NCBI GenBank assembly: GCA_030063045.1
Contig: JAQSEB010000149.1
Coordinates: forward strand, 1 to 64,000
Length of the DNA stretch: 64,000 bases
Source: Pratylenchus scribneri
Lineage: Eukaryota; Nematoda; Chromadorea; Rhabditida; Pratylenchidae
Direction of reading: 5' to 3'
Shown here: in pieces, positions 49,404 through 61,616 of the stretch
Layout: every line of letters begins with the position of its first letter
Position numbering within the stretch: the stretch's first letter is position 1
Notes under the pieces: generated by a model
Seen by the model: the letters and a program-made list of their open reading frames with translations, nothing else
Told to the model about the DNA's origin: nothing
Database searches by the model: none
Position numbers and translations under genes: made by a program

Positions 49404-49699
49404 GAATTGAAGAAGAACAAAAATATTTTAAACATTTTTTAAATAATATTTTATTTATGCATTATCGTGACATTTTTTACTTTATAAAAAATTAATAATC
49501 AAATGACATATCTTTGAAAAATCGACAATAACCTATAATCCCTCTTATTAGATTAAATGTTGAATAATTTACATATATAATGTAGCGCCCCAAATTTATA
49601 ACTACTCCTATGGTAAATATAATCATAAAAATAAAACATGAATTAGAAATTCTAGGCCGATTACGATAAAAATGGATAGGAATTGAAGAATGATGAGGT

Positions 49700-49930
49700 T
49701 ACCAATAAATTTTCGGAAAGTTTAATTAAAAGTGTTTTCTCATTTCGGAAAATGTCCGATAAATGTGCTGCTTTACTCTTCCGGAAAATGTTCGATAAAA
49801 TGTTTTTACCTTTTGGAAATAGATTTAAAATATATCCCTTTACGGAATCACCAAAATATTTTCCCCTTCCGGAAAATGATGGCCGTTATTTTTAATTTTC
49901 TTTCGAATAAAATTGAGAACATTTTTGGAA
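49700..49930. repeat. Degenerate TTCCGGAAAATG repeat
   Basis: Several imperfect TTCCGGAAAATGTTCGAT-like units, between the two galectin-like genes. It looks like an old or starting array. Confidence 0.55.
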
Positions 49931-50198
49931 TATATTTAACGTTCTCTTATTAATAAATAAACCCAATAATTTATTTACATTTTTTTAAATTTACACCATT
50001 GTGGGATCGAAGGAGATTATTACATAAAAATAACTTTGAAAGTTTTTCCGAAAATCAAATCAAATTTTTGACTTTTATGAGTCCTTATGAAGGCCGTCTT
50101 CAAAAGTTTAGATAACTTCAAACTCAAACTCAAAATTCGTAAAAAATAAAAAGACATTAAAAAAATTATGTCCATAAAAATCGATTTTCATCAAATAT

Positions 50199-51598
50199 TT
50201 ATTTGCATTTTTCACTTCGTTTTTCTTCCCGAACAATGAGCAAGCCATAGATCTGTAAAATAATAATAAATTAAATTTATACAAAATAAGTTATCCAACT
50301 TTTCAACTTACTTCATATCTTATGATTTGCGGAAATGTTCCCTTTTTAGAGTTAAATTCATATTCATACTCAATATCAGTACCATTAAGTGACCAAATAA
50401 TTGTCGACTCACTTTTATAGTTGATTTTTACATTAATATCTTTCGCCAAATTTTCTGGATTTGGATCTTCATATACCTTTGTCCGTTCTTCATCAACTCC
50501 ATCCTAAAAAATAAGAGTAGGAAAAAGTGAAATATAAATATAAAAAAGTACTTCTCTTATATCAAATACGTAATTGGACTTCTTATGCCCCGGATAGTTA
50601 GCGATCATCCAAGTTAATTGACCTTTAAAATTCCACAAACTTGGCTTCGTCGGATATAAAATTAAAAAAAATAGAAAATTAACTAAAATTATTTACCATC
50701 ATCCTCCAATATAAAAAATTTGATGTAGAATTGTCTCGATCTTTCTTCATTTTGTCTTGGCAAAACTTTTCCAATAATTTCCAAGCCATTTCCATTTTTC
50801 GAATCCATTTCATAGTTGTATTTTATCAAATTTTTAGCTTCTGTCATAATTGCTGAGGCGCCCTCAAGCTAATAATAATAATAACAATAATAATAAAGTT
50901 TAATTACTTTTGTACAATTATTGTATGTTTCCTATTAGAAACCCTCTAACAGAATCCCACCTTGGAGTGTTCTGAAATTTATAAGCCCTTCTTATAGAAG
51001 CCCCCTCTCTAATTTAAGCCTCTCTACCGTATTTTTAAGAAAAAAAGGTGAAAATATGAATTTTCTGTCTCCATTGAGAGTCTATGAGATTTATTAGCCC
51101 CGGGGCTTATAATAGGAAAAATACTAGAAATTATTATCTTTATCTCAATTAACCTCAATATAATCAATTTGGAGGATTGCATTAAGACCATCTTTATTTC
51201 GATGTCCATATATCACGGGATCATTGTCCATCCAAATGTCAAAAGTTTCTTCATTGTAAATAATGAATCGAATAATTGCCTCAAAGTGGGAACCAGCTTC
51301 ATATGTAGGTATTCCTTTAATCTCCTTCGGGGCGACACCATTCTTTTATAATTTATTTTTTAATTAAAAAAATAAAAAATAAAATTTGAACCCCAATTGC
51401 CATTTTATATTTTTTTTCTTTAATTCCAATATCCAATTTCAGAACAGTCAAATTTTGGGGTTTGCCTTGGCTGGTTTTTAGCCAAAGAATGATTGAAAAT
51501 TTTTCGGCTCCCGCGTCAATTATGCCATCCAAAATGACTGCCTTTAAGTCACGAGGTAATGGTTTATCAAATGCCCAGCTAGTAAGCAAAGGCGGGAC
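50199..51598 (-). CDS. Galectin-like paralogue, incomplete or decaying
   Basis: Exons in descending order: 51392-51598, 51154-51342, 50697-50868, 50552-50639, 50312-50503, 50199-50252. The encoded segments align with the C-terminal half of the gene at 46.1-49.4 kb: KAVILDGIIDAGAEKFSIIL with its galectin strand block, HFEAIIRFIIYNEETFDIWM with PFEALIQFKEDTFDIWM, LEIIGKVLPRQ with LEIFGKVLPAK, INYKSESTIIWSLNGTD with ISYKSVSQIGISINGGD. No signal-peptide exon is evident upstream; a short hydrophobic frame near 51.98 kb is only a weak candidate. The junction between 50697-50868 and 50552-50639 does not keep phase as read. The locus could be a truncated duplicate, a pseudogene, or a gene with an unseen small exon. 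Confidence 0.6.
50925..51125. mobile_element. Possible element G, copy 2
   Basis: Contains TTAGCCCCGGGGCTTATAAT and, near the other end, TATAAGCCCTTCTTATAG and GAAACCCTCTAACAG. It resembles the 13.3 kb sequence and lies in an intron of the minus-strand galectin-like gene. Confidence 0.4.
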
Positions 51599-52264
51599 CT
51601 ATAAAATATTTTTATTATGATAATTTTAATCGCATTATCAATTTCATTAATCAACAATTTCAAGCATTTCTGATTGCGCAGTTTAAATGGCAACATTTTT
51701 TAATCAGACAAAATCACAATCAAGACATCTTTTCAAAAATTCATTAATCATTATCAACATTAGTTGATTAATAAAATGGAAGCTGTTGAAATTTTGAGGA
51801 ATTTGTCTCGAATATTTTATAAAATAAAATAATCTTGGACATCCTTGTTAATGCCCTTGCTAATGGCCTTTTCGAAGTTCATCTTTGTAAATCCTGTTTT
51901 AGGAACAATAAAATTATTTTTATCCATGAGTACAAATTATAATTTTAGGCAATTTTTAGTGACAATGATGACGACAATTTCCATAGGGAAAATGAAATTT
52001 AGAGAGAATAGGATGTTTATGAATTTTCGATGATTTTTTGGTAATTTTGACAAATTGTCGAATTAATTGTAATTTATTTTCTGACTCGAATTCTATTTAT
52101 ATCTTTTTTTATTTAAAAAATTAAAGAAAATATTATAAATGCAATTAAATTGATGAATAATCTACGTGTAAAATATAAATAAATAGAAATTTTTATTCAA
52201 AATATTAAAAGGGCTAATTGGCAGCAAATAATCTATCCCATTTTTAGTAATTGAAAACATATTT

Positions 52265-53135
52265 TGAGTTAACAAAAACACAATTAAGTTAGCAAACGAA
52301 AACACATTTTAAGATAGCAAACGAAAACACATTTTAGGTTAGCAAACGAAAACACATTTTAGGTTAGCAAACGAAAAAAGTTAGCAAACGAAAATACATT
52401 TAAAGTTAGCAAAGGAAAACACATTTTAAGTTAGCAAACGAAAATACATTTAAAGTTAGCAAAGGAAAACACATTTTAAGTTAGCAAACGAAAATACATT
52501 TAAAGTTAGCAAAGGAAAACACATTTTAAGTTAGCAAATGAAAATACATTTAAAGTTAGCAAAGGAAAACACATTTTAAGTTAGCAAACGAAAATACATT
52601 TAAAGTTAGCAAAGGAAAACACATTTTAAGTTAGCAAACGAAAATACATTTAAAGTTAGCAAAGGAAAACACATTTTAAGTTAACAAACGAAAATACATT
52701 TAAAGTTAGCAAAGGAAAACACATTTTAAGTTAGCAAACGAAAATACATTTAAAGTTAGCAAAGGAAAACACATTTTAAGTTAGCAAACGAAAATACATT
52801 TAAAGTTAGCAAAGGAAAACACATTTTAAGTTAGCAAACGAAAATACATTTAAAGTTAGCAAAGGAAAACACATTTTAAGTTAGCAAACGAAAATACATT
52901 TAAAGTTAGCAAAGGAAAACACATTTTAAGTTAGCAAACGAAAATACATTTAAAGTTAGCAAAGGAAAACACATTTTAAGTTAGCAAACGAAAATACATT
53001 TAAAGTTAGCAAAGGAAAACACATTTTAAGTTAGCAAACGAAAATACATTTAAAGTTAGCAAAGGAAAACACATTTTAAGTTAGCAAACGAAAACACATT
53101 TTAAGTTAGCAAACGAAAACACATTTTAAGTTAGC
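52265..53135. repeat. Tandem array, 50-base dimer
   Basis: Two ~25-base monomers alternate almost perfectly: AGTTAGCAAACGAAAATACA and AGTTAGCAAAGGAAAACACA. It is homogenised as a dimer over about 15 copies, with single-monomer units at both ends. Confidence 0.95.
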
Positions 53136-54370
53136 ATAGGAAAACACATTTTACTTAGCAATCGAAAACACATTTTACTTAGCAATCGAAAACACATTTT
53201 ACTTAGCAATCGAAAACACATTTTACTTATTAGCAATCGAAAACACATTTTACTTATTAGCAATCGAAAACACATTTTACTTATCAATCGAAAACACATT
53301 TTACTTAGCAATCGAAAACACATTTTACTTATTAGCAATCGAAAACACATTTTACTTATTAGCAATCGAAAACACATTTTACTTAGCAATCGAAAACACA
53401 TTTTACTTATTAGCAATCGAAAACACATTTTACTTAGCAATCGAAAACACATTTTACTTAGCAATCGAAAACACATTTTACTTATTAGCAATCGAAAACA
53501 CATTTTACTTATCAATCGAAAACACATTTTACTTAGCAATCGAAAACACATTTTACTTATTAGCAATCGAAAACACATTTTACTTATTAGCAATCGAAAA
53601 CACATTTTACTTATTAGCAATCGAAAACACATTTTACTTATCAATCGAAAACACATTTTACTTAGCAATCGAAAACACATTTTACTTATTAGCAATCGAA
53701 AACACATTTTACTTATTAGCAATCGAAAACACATTTTACTTAGCAATCGAAAACACATTTTACTTAGCAATCGAAAACACATTTTACTTAGCAATCGAAA
53801 ACACATTTTACTTAGCAATCGAAAACACATTTTACTTAGCAATCGAAAACACATTTTATTTAGCAATCGAAAACACATTTTACTTAGCAATCGAAAACAC
53901 ATTTTACTTATTAGCAATCGAAAACACATTTTACTTAGCAATCGAAAACACATTTTACTTAGCAATCGAAAACACATTTTACTTATTAGCAATCGAAAAC
54001 ACATTTTACTTATCAATCGAAAACACATTTTACTTAGCAATCGAAAACACATTTTACTTATTAGCAATCGAAAACACATTTTACTTATTAGCAATCGAAA
54101 ACACATTTTACTTATTAGCAATCGAAAACACATTTTACTTATCAATCGAAAACACATTTTACTTAGCAATCGAAAACACATTTTACTTATTAGCAATCGA
54201 AAACACATTTTACTTATTAGCAATCGAAAACACATTTTACTTAGCAATCGAAAACACATTTTACTTAGCAATCGAAAACACATTTTACTTAGCAATCGAA
54301 AACACATTTTACTTAGCAATCGAAAACACATTTTACTTAGCAATCGAAAACACATTTTATTTAGCAATCA
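53135..54370. repeat. Tandem array, 24/27-base units
   Basis: About 49 units of TTAGCAATCGAAAACACATT. Units with an extra TTA are 27 bases; the rest are 24. A block pattern of long and short units is duplicated (compare about 53220-53760 with 53890-54240). It directly continues the preceding 50-base array and shares the AGCAA...GAAAACACATTTTA core. Confidence 0.95.
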
Positions 54371-54730
54371 AAAAATTTATAGTAGCTAATAAAATTTGTG
54401 CCAAATTAATAATTATTTTTATTCAACCATTCATCATCATAATATAATTATTTGAGATGCTTATTTTTAGGATCAAAAAGTCTCAAAATATATTACTTAT
54501 TTAGTTTTTATTGCCAAAATAGGTTCTGATTTTTGGTATTTTATCGCGTTTTTCTAATGATTTCCTGGAAAAAATGTCAAAATAGGTCAAAATATGAAAT
54601 AAATACACATATTTGTGTGTTTAATCAAATCCAAATCCGATAGATATAAAAAAATACGAAACCTAAAATCCGTTCTTTAATAATTATAAATTGAATTATT
54701 TTGATTTTGACAAAAGATTTTTTAACGAAA

Positions 54731-57700
54731 ATGTTTAAATCCATCTTCGAATCCGCCGATCATTGTGGTGCGCCGAATCCATTGTTGACTTTGGCCAAGA
54801 ATTTTAATGGCCACACAAATGGGACGCAACAAAATGTTGGGGGAATTTTGGGCAGTTCCAATTCAACGGCTTTGGCCACCGGAGATTTGGTGAATTGAAT
54901 GGAAAATTAGTGAATTCTTTTGGTTTTGCAGTTTGTTCAGGAATATTTGGCCAATGTGGCCCAACGCACCATTCCCCCATCCACTTTTGATATGCGTCAA
55001 TTGATGGCACAAATGCCAACAATTCAACAACAAATTGTTGGAAAGTCGTCTCCAATGTTGGAAATGGAAAAAAGTTGGGCGGAAGTTGGGGAAAGGAGGT
55101 TCGAAATTGAAATTGACAGGGCAAAATATTAGGCCGTAATATTGTGATGGAATGAATTGAAGTGACTCATACAATAAGATAAATGATTTCAAGCATATTT
55201 GTCCAATTAAAAAAATTAAAACAGTTTAAAGCCAGCATCTTAAATAGTCAGAGAATCTAGCTAATCAAATTTGATCAAAACAAAATTTTTCGATTTAGCA
55301 GTTAAGCAAATGCCAATTTCAAGCACATCATTTGATCGATTTGGAAAAAGAATGAATTAAACCGGTTTAAAAGACGATTATTTCATTGCCATAGAATAAA
55401 GATAGGTACTTTTAATACTTATCCAGTTTACGTCCCCTTTTTGGTTCACCTTGGAAAAAGTGAGGAGAAAGTGGTCCCCCTTTTGGTGTTAGAATTAAGG
55501 TTTGGGTTTAGGATACATTTGAGATGATTTTTACATCATCCTAATCCAATCCATAACATATCCCTGAATGACCCCAACCCCAAACCTGATGACCCATAGG
55601 GGGGACCAAGCACTTTTCAAAAAGGAGACGTAAACTGGATAATCACCTAAAGATATTCATTGTCCAAATTTAACTGATCATCTTTAAAATAAATCAATTT
55701 GAGCCACACATAAATTGAAGCTATAAGATAAAAAAAATAGTTCATACAATACAATGTTCAAAAAGAGTCATCCCAACACTCAAATTTCAAGGAAGAAATA
55801 AAATTTTAGTTTAGGGCTTATTAGGGGTTTTGGATTTGGAATAAATTCATCAAACTTTGAAAGGCTAAAAATTAATTTAAAAACATTTCTTTCGAATAGT
55901 TTGGCATCGGAATGGAGTGACCAATTTTTGGAAAGTCATCAAAAACAACCGAATGAATTGGCACAAAAATGGATGAATGAATATTCGGGAAAGAATGATG
56001 AATTGGAAAAGGAATGGCAAATTGCCAGGTAAAAGGCGCGAAAAAATATTTGGGAAAATGTTTCGGCATTTTGGGAGGGAATCAACGTGGGCCAAGGATT
56101 TCCTCGAGAATTATGAGGCAAAAATGGCACAACGAAATAGCAATGATGGAGGATTGGCAGAACAATGGGAAAATGAATTCATGAAAATGATAAATGGCAA
56201 TCGAAATGGCGAAAATGTACCACAATTTTTTGACTATGAAACGGCATGGGAGAATGCTGCAAAGGAGGCACAGGAAAAATATAAATTTTTGGAGGTTGGA
56301 TAAGGGAATTTGTTGTAAATTTGGCGGAACACAGGACTTTCAATACCGTAAGACCTGGGCCGTTCTTTTGGCCATATCTCAAAAAGGAAGCAACCAATTT
56401 GGGAAGATAATATATCATTTGAAAGCCCTAAATGTCCTCTCTGAAAAGTGGCTGAACTAATATTTGAAAATTTGAAAATATTTTTTAAAATAAGCGGCTT
56501 TTCCACAAATCCTCCAGAAATTTGGGTTTATTACACTCAAAAGCATTTAACTTATTTTACTGTAAAGTTTGAATTCAGAAAATTTAAAAAGGCCTAATTC
56601 TAGAAGACATTTTAGGCTTTCAAAGGTATATTGCCTTCCCTGATTGGTTACTTTCTGGATGAGCTATAGCCAAAAAAATAGCCCAACCGATGAAATGACT
56701 GTATTGAAACGTTCTCTATTGTAAATTTCGGGGATTTGATTTAATTCATCCATACAGGCGAATCCATATTTGGGTGAACAAAATGGAATGGAAATGGCGA
56801 AGCTGAGTTTGGGCAAAGGCCATTTGGCCGATTCAATTCTACATTTTGAGGCTGCATTGCAACAGGAACCAAATAATCCACAAATTTGGTTGACTATTTT
56901 CTCTGCTGAATAAAGTTTATTTTCACCATTCATATCCAGGTATTCCCTTGGATTGGCATTGGCCGAAAATGAACAAGGTTCGAGGGGAATTGAATCGGAG
57001 TAACCCAAATTGTTTCCGTTTAGCGTTTATATTCATTAAAGACTGAACCAATTATGATGATTTTAATATCAAATTAAAGAGCTGATTTTTGGCTATCCAA
57101 TGATATCAAATTTTATTTAATTTGGTTGAGAATTGATGGAGTTATGACTAAAAAACCATTTAAAATGATATTTATTAAAGAATTTTCAGTGTTTTTTTTT
57201 GGCTGGCCACAACTTCAACATTTCTGAACCAATTTAAATAAAATTTATATAATTTGATAGCCAAAAGTCTGCTCTTTAATTTGATAACAAATTCATCAAA
57301 ATTGGTTTAATAATTTTTGAGCTTTAAACAAATAAACAGCGACAGGTTTAGCTGTTCCTTGAGAAAAAGAAGGGAGGAAAAAGAAGTCAGAGAAATGTAA
57401 AAGAGAGTGATAAAAGAGATGACTTTTTCCTCATCAATCACCAGCTACTGGGAAATTTTTCCTTCGTAATCGAAACGAAACGATTTCTGCACAGCGACAC
57501 TTTTTTTACTGACCATTCCTCTATTCTATATAAGCGAGTCGATTTCAGTTCAATTTCGAGGTGTAGAAGAATTTGTACCCAGCTGAACGTGCCGATTTCC
57601 GAAAACCAAGGACATTGGCATCTTAAGCTGGAACAAATTCTTTTCATCTCTTTTTCTTCTGAAAATATAATTTTTGTTTTAAGTTTAGGTATTTATTTTT

Positions 57701-60335
57701 TTATTATTAAAAATATTCAAATATTTTTCAATTATTTTTGCAACAATTGGGAACAGCCAGCAGCCACTAGCCGTTTATAATGCTTAATGAATCATCAACG
57801 TCTGAAATCTGAATCAAATGTTGATGATTTTAAATTAAAGAGCAGACTTTTGGCTATATTAAATTAATAATTTTATTTAAATTTTCTCAGAAATGATGAA
57901 ATGAAATTTTAACCTAACACTGAAATTTTCGCTAATTAAAAGAAAATGGTCATCGGGTATAATTCGTAATTCCAACAATTCTTAACCAATTTAAATTTAA
58001 ATGCAATTAAATATCATTTGATAGCCAAAAGTCTGCTCTTTAATTTAATAATAAAAATTATAATAATGGGTTCAGTTCTTAATGAATCATTATAAGTGGC
58101 GACAAATTGGTCCAGTACCATAAATTAGCGCGTTCCTTTTTCACAACAATTCGCTTAAAATTTTAAAATATTCTTTAAAAATTTTATTGAATTTGGAAAA
58201 TTTTGGGAACGAAAATTTCTTGTTGGCCCTAAAAATTCATTTTATTTTATAATTTTAAAGATCCACGAGCCATCGCTGCCCTTCGAAATTGCCTAAAACT
58301 GGAGCCCCAAAATCAGAAGGCCATCTTGGCGTTGGCCGTTTCGCTGGCCAACGAATCATTCGAACATTTGGCACTGCAGGAATTGCACAAATGGATTTGC
58401 ATTCATCAAGGCCAACAAATGCCAAATGAACCGTCAAATTATTCGCAATATGCCGAAATGGACCGGGCACAATTTGGCAAAGTGGAAAGTCAATTTTTGG
58501 ATGCGGCCAGTCGGGCAGCACAAATTGATTCGGAGCTGCAAAATGCACTGTTCGATGACAATTTGTAAACATTTAATGATTCATTTTCCATTATAGTAGT
58601 GTCCTCTACAATTTGGGCAATGATTTTGACCGTGCCGTCGATTGCCTTCGAGCCGCACTTTCCCTTCAACCGAATGTTCGTATGGGCCTATTTAAGCCAA
58701 ATTAGAGGCGAAAATATGAAATTGATTTCATAAAACTAAGATTAAAAATAAATTATTTTAACAAAAAAAAAAATAAAATTTCGGATTGAAAAATCGGCAT
58801 TTTGAGGCAATAAAATGAGGTCAAATCAGGCTCCATTTTAAAATTTATCTACCCTAAAAATTAGGCCGAAATCTCTGTCCTCTTCTAATACGTTTATGGT
58901 CAAGTATATGGCTTTAAATAAACATTATATTGCCAATAATCATTTTATTACCAAGTTCATATTATATTAAAAAAAATTTTTAGCCCTAGGGAAATCAAAT
59001 AAAATGTATTGGCATAATCAAAAAAATTAGATCAATTTTGTCGAATTTTCTATATAAATTACCTAAAATCTAAAATAAAACCACCTTCGGGGCTTTGAAT
59101 TGATCTATTGATTTTTATTATTCAATTTATTTTAGAATATTTTTTCCATAGATTTGAGCTCTTAGTTTTTTAAACCGGTTATAAAATTTATAAATTATAC
59201 AAATTTCCTATTTTAAAATTAGCTATAAAATCTTTAATTGGCCAGTCTATAAAAATATGAATTTTTAGGATCCAACTCTATGGAATCGTTTGGGTGCCAC
59301 CCTGGCCAATGCCGACCGATCGGCTGAGGCAATCAGCGCCTACAAAAGGTCCATCAAAATTTTATTTACTTCGTTCCATGCAATTAAAATTATTGAAGAG
59401 CCCTGCAAATGTTGCCTTCCTATGTGCGAGCTCGCTACAATTTGGGGACGGCTTGCATGAATTTGAACAGTTTCAGGTGAGGAGTGAGGACATGATGATT
59501 AAATTTTGATTAGAGTGACCCAACTTGCCGGCTTTTTTAAAATAACTCATCAAAAAACTTAGCTAATTTTAATGATTTTGTTACCAAATTAAAGCAGACT
59601 TTTGGCTATCAAATTTATATTAATTTTATTTAAATTGTTTCTGAAATGATGGAGTTATGCCTAAAAATCAATGAAAAATTTGGTTAATCCATAAGGGTCG
59701 ATTAAATGATTTTTTGGACATTTAGCTTTAGTCCTAATCTAGGCTAACAACCCAGGGATTTCACCAAAGGCCTAAGTCCCCCGGATTATTTATTCTGCGA
59801 AAAATTTGATAAATAAAAAAGCAAAAAGAAAGGGAAAAGGGTGTAAAAAGGCAGCAGATTGGGGCAATATTTGATTGAGGGTGACAGGCAATGAAGCAAA
59901 AGTAAAGAATACAGCAGGATGAATAAGAAAGTACCTAAAAGGCATTATTGGCATCTAAATCAATTTAAATAAAATTATTATCAATTAAGAGCCAAAAGTC
60001 TGCTCTTTAATTTGATATTAAAATCATTAAATTAGTTCAGTCTTTGGTGAGTTTTTTATACGGCGTCAAATTGAGCTAATTTTTGGCCTATCTAATTATT
60101 TATATTAATATATTTTCATCACAGGGATGCAGCCGCCCATTTTATTGCTGCCCTTCAAATCCAACATTCCCCGGACCAATCCCAAATTTGGTCCCGCCTT
60201 CGATCCGCCCTAATCCGAATTGAACATGCCGAATTTGGGAATGAATTATTTGAGGCATTGGAAGGACGTAATTTGGCCGGGATTGTGCAAATTCTTCAGA
60301 CACAAGGAATTTTAGGCACAGCTCAAGAGGAATGA
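54731..60335 (+). CDS. pex5: Peroxisomal targeting signal 1 receptor PEX5
   Basis: Cytosolic shuttling receptor that binds C-terminal PTS1 (SKL-type) signals and docks on the PEX13/PEX14 complex. Eleven exons (54731-54889, 54932-55098, 55900-56028, 56078-56294, 56758-56888, 56940-56977, 58261-58564, 58597-58675, 59269-59348, 59399-59476, 60125-60335) give exactly 530 codons plus stop. Cys12 in MFKSIFESADHCGAPNPL matches the conserved N-terminal cysteine used for export ubiquitination. WxxxF/Y-type motifs follow: WSDQF, WMNEY, WAKDF, WENEF. TPR blocks: ADSILHFEAALQQEPNNPQIW, LALAENEQ, RAIAALRNCLKLEPQNQKAI, SVLYNLGNDFDRAVDCLRAAL, DPTLWNRLGATLANAD, ALQMLPSYVRARYNLG, and the C-terminal SQIWSRLRSALIRI. 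MITE-like elements sit in three introns. Confidence 0.96.
55415..55650. mobile_element. Inverted-repeat (MITE-like) element F
   Basis: Ends are TTATCCAGTTTACGTCCCCT and, inverted, AGGAGACGTAAACTGGATAA. The inner part has AGTGGTCCCCC opposite GGGGGACCAAGCAC. PEX5 intron 55099-55899. One copy only. Confidence 0.8.
56345..56695. mobile_element. MITE-like family B unit
   Basis: The left arm has TTTTGGCCATATCTC and ATATATCATTTGAAAGCCCT; the right arm has TAGGCTTTCAAAGGTATATT and GATGAGCTATAGCC. PEX5 intron 56295-56757. Confidence 0.75.
57030..58115. mobile_element. MITE-like family A, two-unit composite (inverted copy)
   Basis: Units at about 57030-57320 and 57800-58115 around a core. The core shares landmarks such as GGAATGGTCAGTAAAAAAAG, TCTATATAAGCGAGT and CCAAGGACATTGGCAT with the 32.4-33.5 kb element, reversed. 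It lies in the PEX5 intron 56978-58260. Confidence 0.85.
59540..60065. mobile_element. MITE-like family A unit interrupted by foreign sequence
   Basis: The left arm is at 59540-59720 and the right arm at 59950-60065. Between them is a ~230-base stretch unlike other family members (CCCAGGGATTTCACC, purine-rich AAAGGGAAAAGGGTG). PEX5 intron 59477-60124. Confidence 0.75.
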
Positions 60336-60424
60336 AGAAATATAAAAAATTAAATTGAAATGGATATTTTTTTATTAAATAGTATTGAAATTTGAAAATG
60401 CCGAAAATAGAATATAATGCCAAA

Positions 60425-61190
60425 ATAAAAATGGTTTAAGATGAGGTTTTTCCTACATTCATTAAGCAAATATACCCAAATTGGATAGAGCTGATCAAGA
60501 CGCATTGAATGGTATATAATTTGTTATGGTTTGGTCAACAATTAAAGGGTATTAAACGGTTTAAACCCATTTTGGTTTGGTCAACAATTAAAGGGTATTA
60601 AACGGTTTAAACCCATTTTGGTTTGGTCAACAATTAAAGGGTATTAAACGGTTTAAACCCATTTTAGTTTGGTCAACAATTAAAGGGTATTAAACGGTTT
60701 AAACCCATTTTGGTTTGGTCAACAATTAAAGGGTATTAAACGGTTTAAATCCATTTTGGTTTGGTCAACAATTAAAGGGTATTAAACGGTTTAAACCTAT
60801 TTTGGTTTGGTCATCAATTAAAGGGTATTAAACGGTTTAAATCCATTTTGGTTTGGTCAACAATTAAAGGGTATTAAACGGTTTAAACCTATTTTGGTTT
60901 GGTCATCAATTAACGGGTATTAAACGGTTTAAACCTATTTTGGTTTGGTCATCAATTAAAGGGTATTAAACGGTTTAAATCCATTTTGGTTTGGTCAACA
61001 ATTAAAGGGTATTAAACGGTTTAAACCTATTTTGGTTTGGTCATCAATTAACGGGTATTAAACGGTTTAAATCTATTTTGATTTACTGGTTCAAAACTAA
61101 GTTTTGGTTAAACCAAGCAAAAACATAATCTAATCATGCGTCTTAATGAGATCTATCCATTTAGTATATTAACTATTATGATCTTTTCGG
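60425..61190 (+). repeat. Dispersed 46-base-repeat element, copy 10
   Basis: About twelve units with alternating variants (AACAATTAAAGGG against ATCAATTAACGGG), just downstream of PEX5. It is the only copy not in a recognised intron. Confidence 0.85.
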
Positions 61191-61384
61191 CATTTTCAAC
61201 TTTTTCGGCAAACAAATATTTTCCATTTTTAACATATATTTACACATTCAACATTGTGGTATTTTTTGCTCAATTAGAATCACCAATTTTATTTGTGTTA
61301 GTGCGATTGCCATTCCATATCACCTTTTTTATTCAATAAATTTCTTCTTTCTTTTGGCAAATAAATTCCAAAATTCCAATTTCT

Positions 61385-61535
61385 AAATGGTCTTTTATGG
61401 GCACAACTTCATCAATTCTGAACCAATTTAAATAAAATTAATTTCATTAAATATAAATAGCCAAAAGTTTTCTCTTTAATTTGTTAACATCAAAATTAGT
61501 TCAGTCTTTGATGAGTTATATTATAAATTGCTACA
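61385..61535. mobile_element. MITE-like family A, right half
   Basis: Only the right arm is present (AACCAATTTAAATAAAATTA, TAGCCAAAAG, CAGTCTTTGATGAGTTATA). The broken V-ATPase exon copy begins about 80 bases downstream. Confidence 0.75.
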
Positions 61536-61616
61536 AATTGACCCACAGCGACAAGTTGAATGTGTGTATCTGTAATCTGTATCCCATCCCAATGAATTAT
61601 CGCTTGTGCCACAAGC

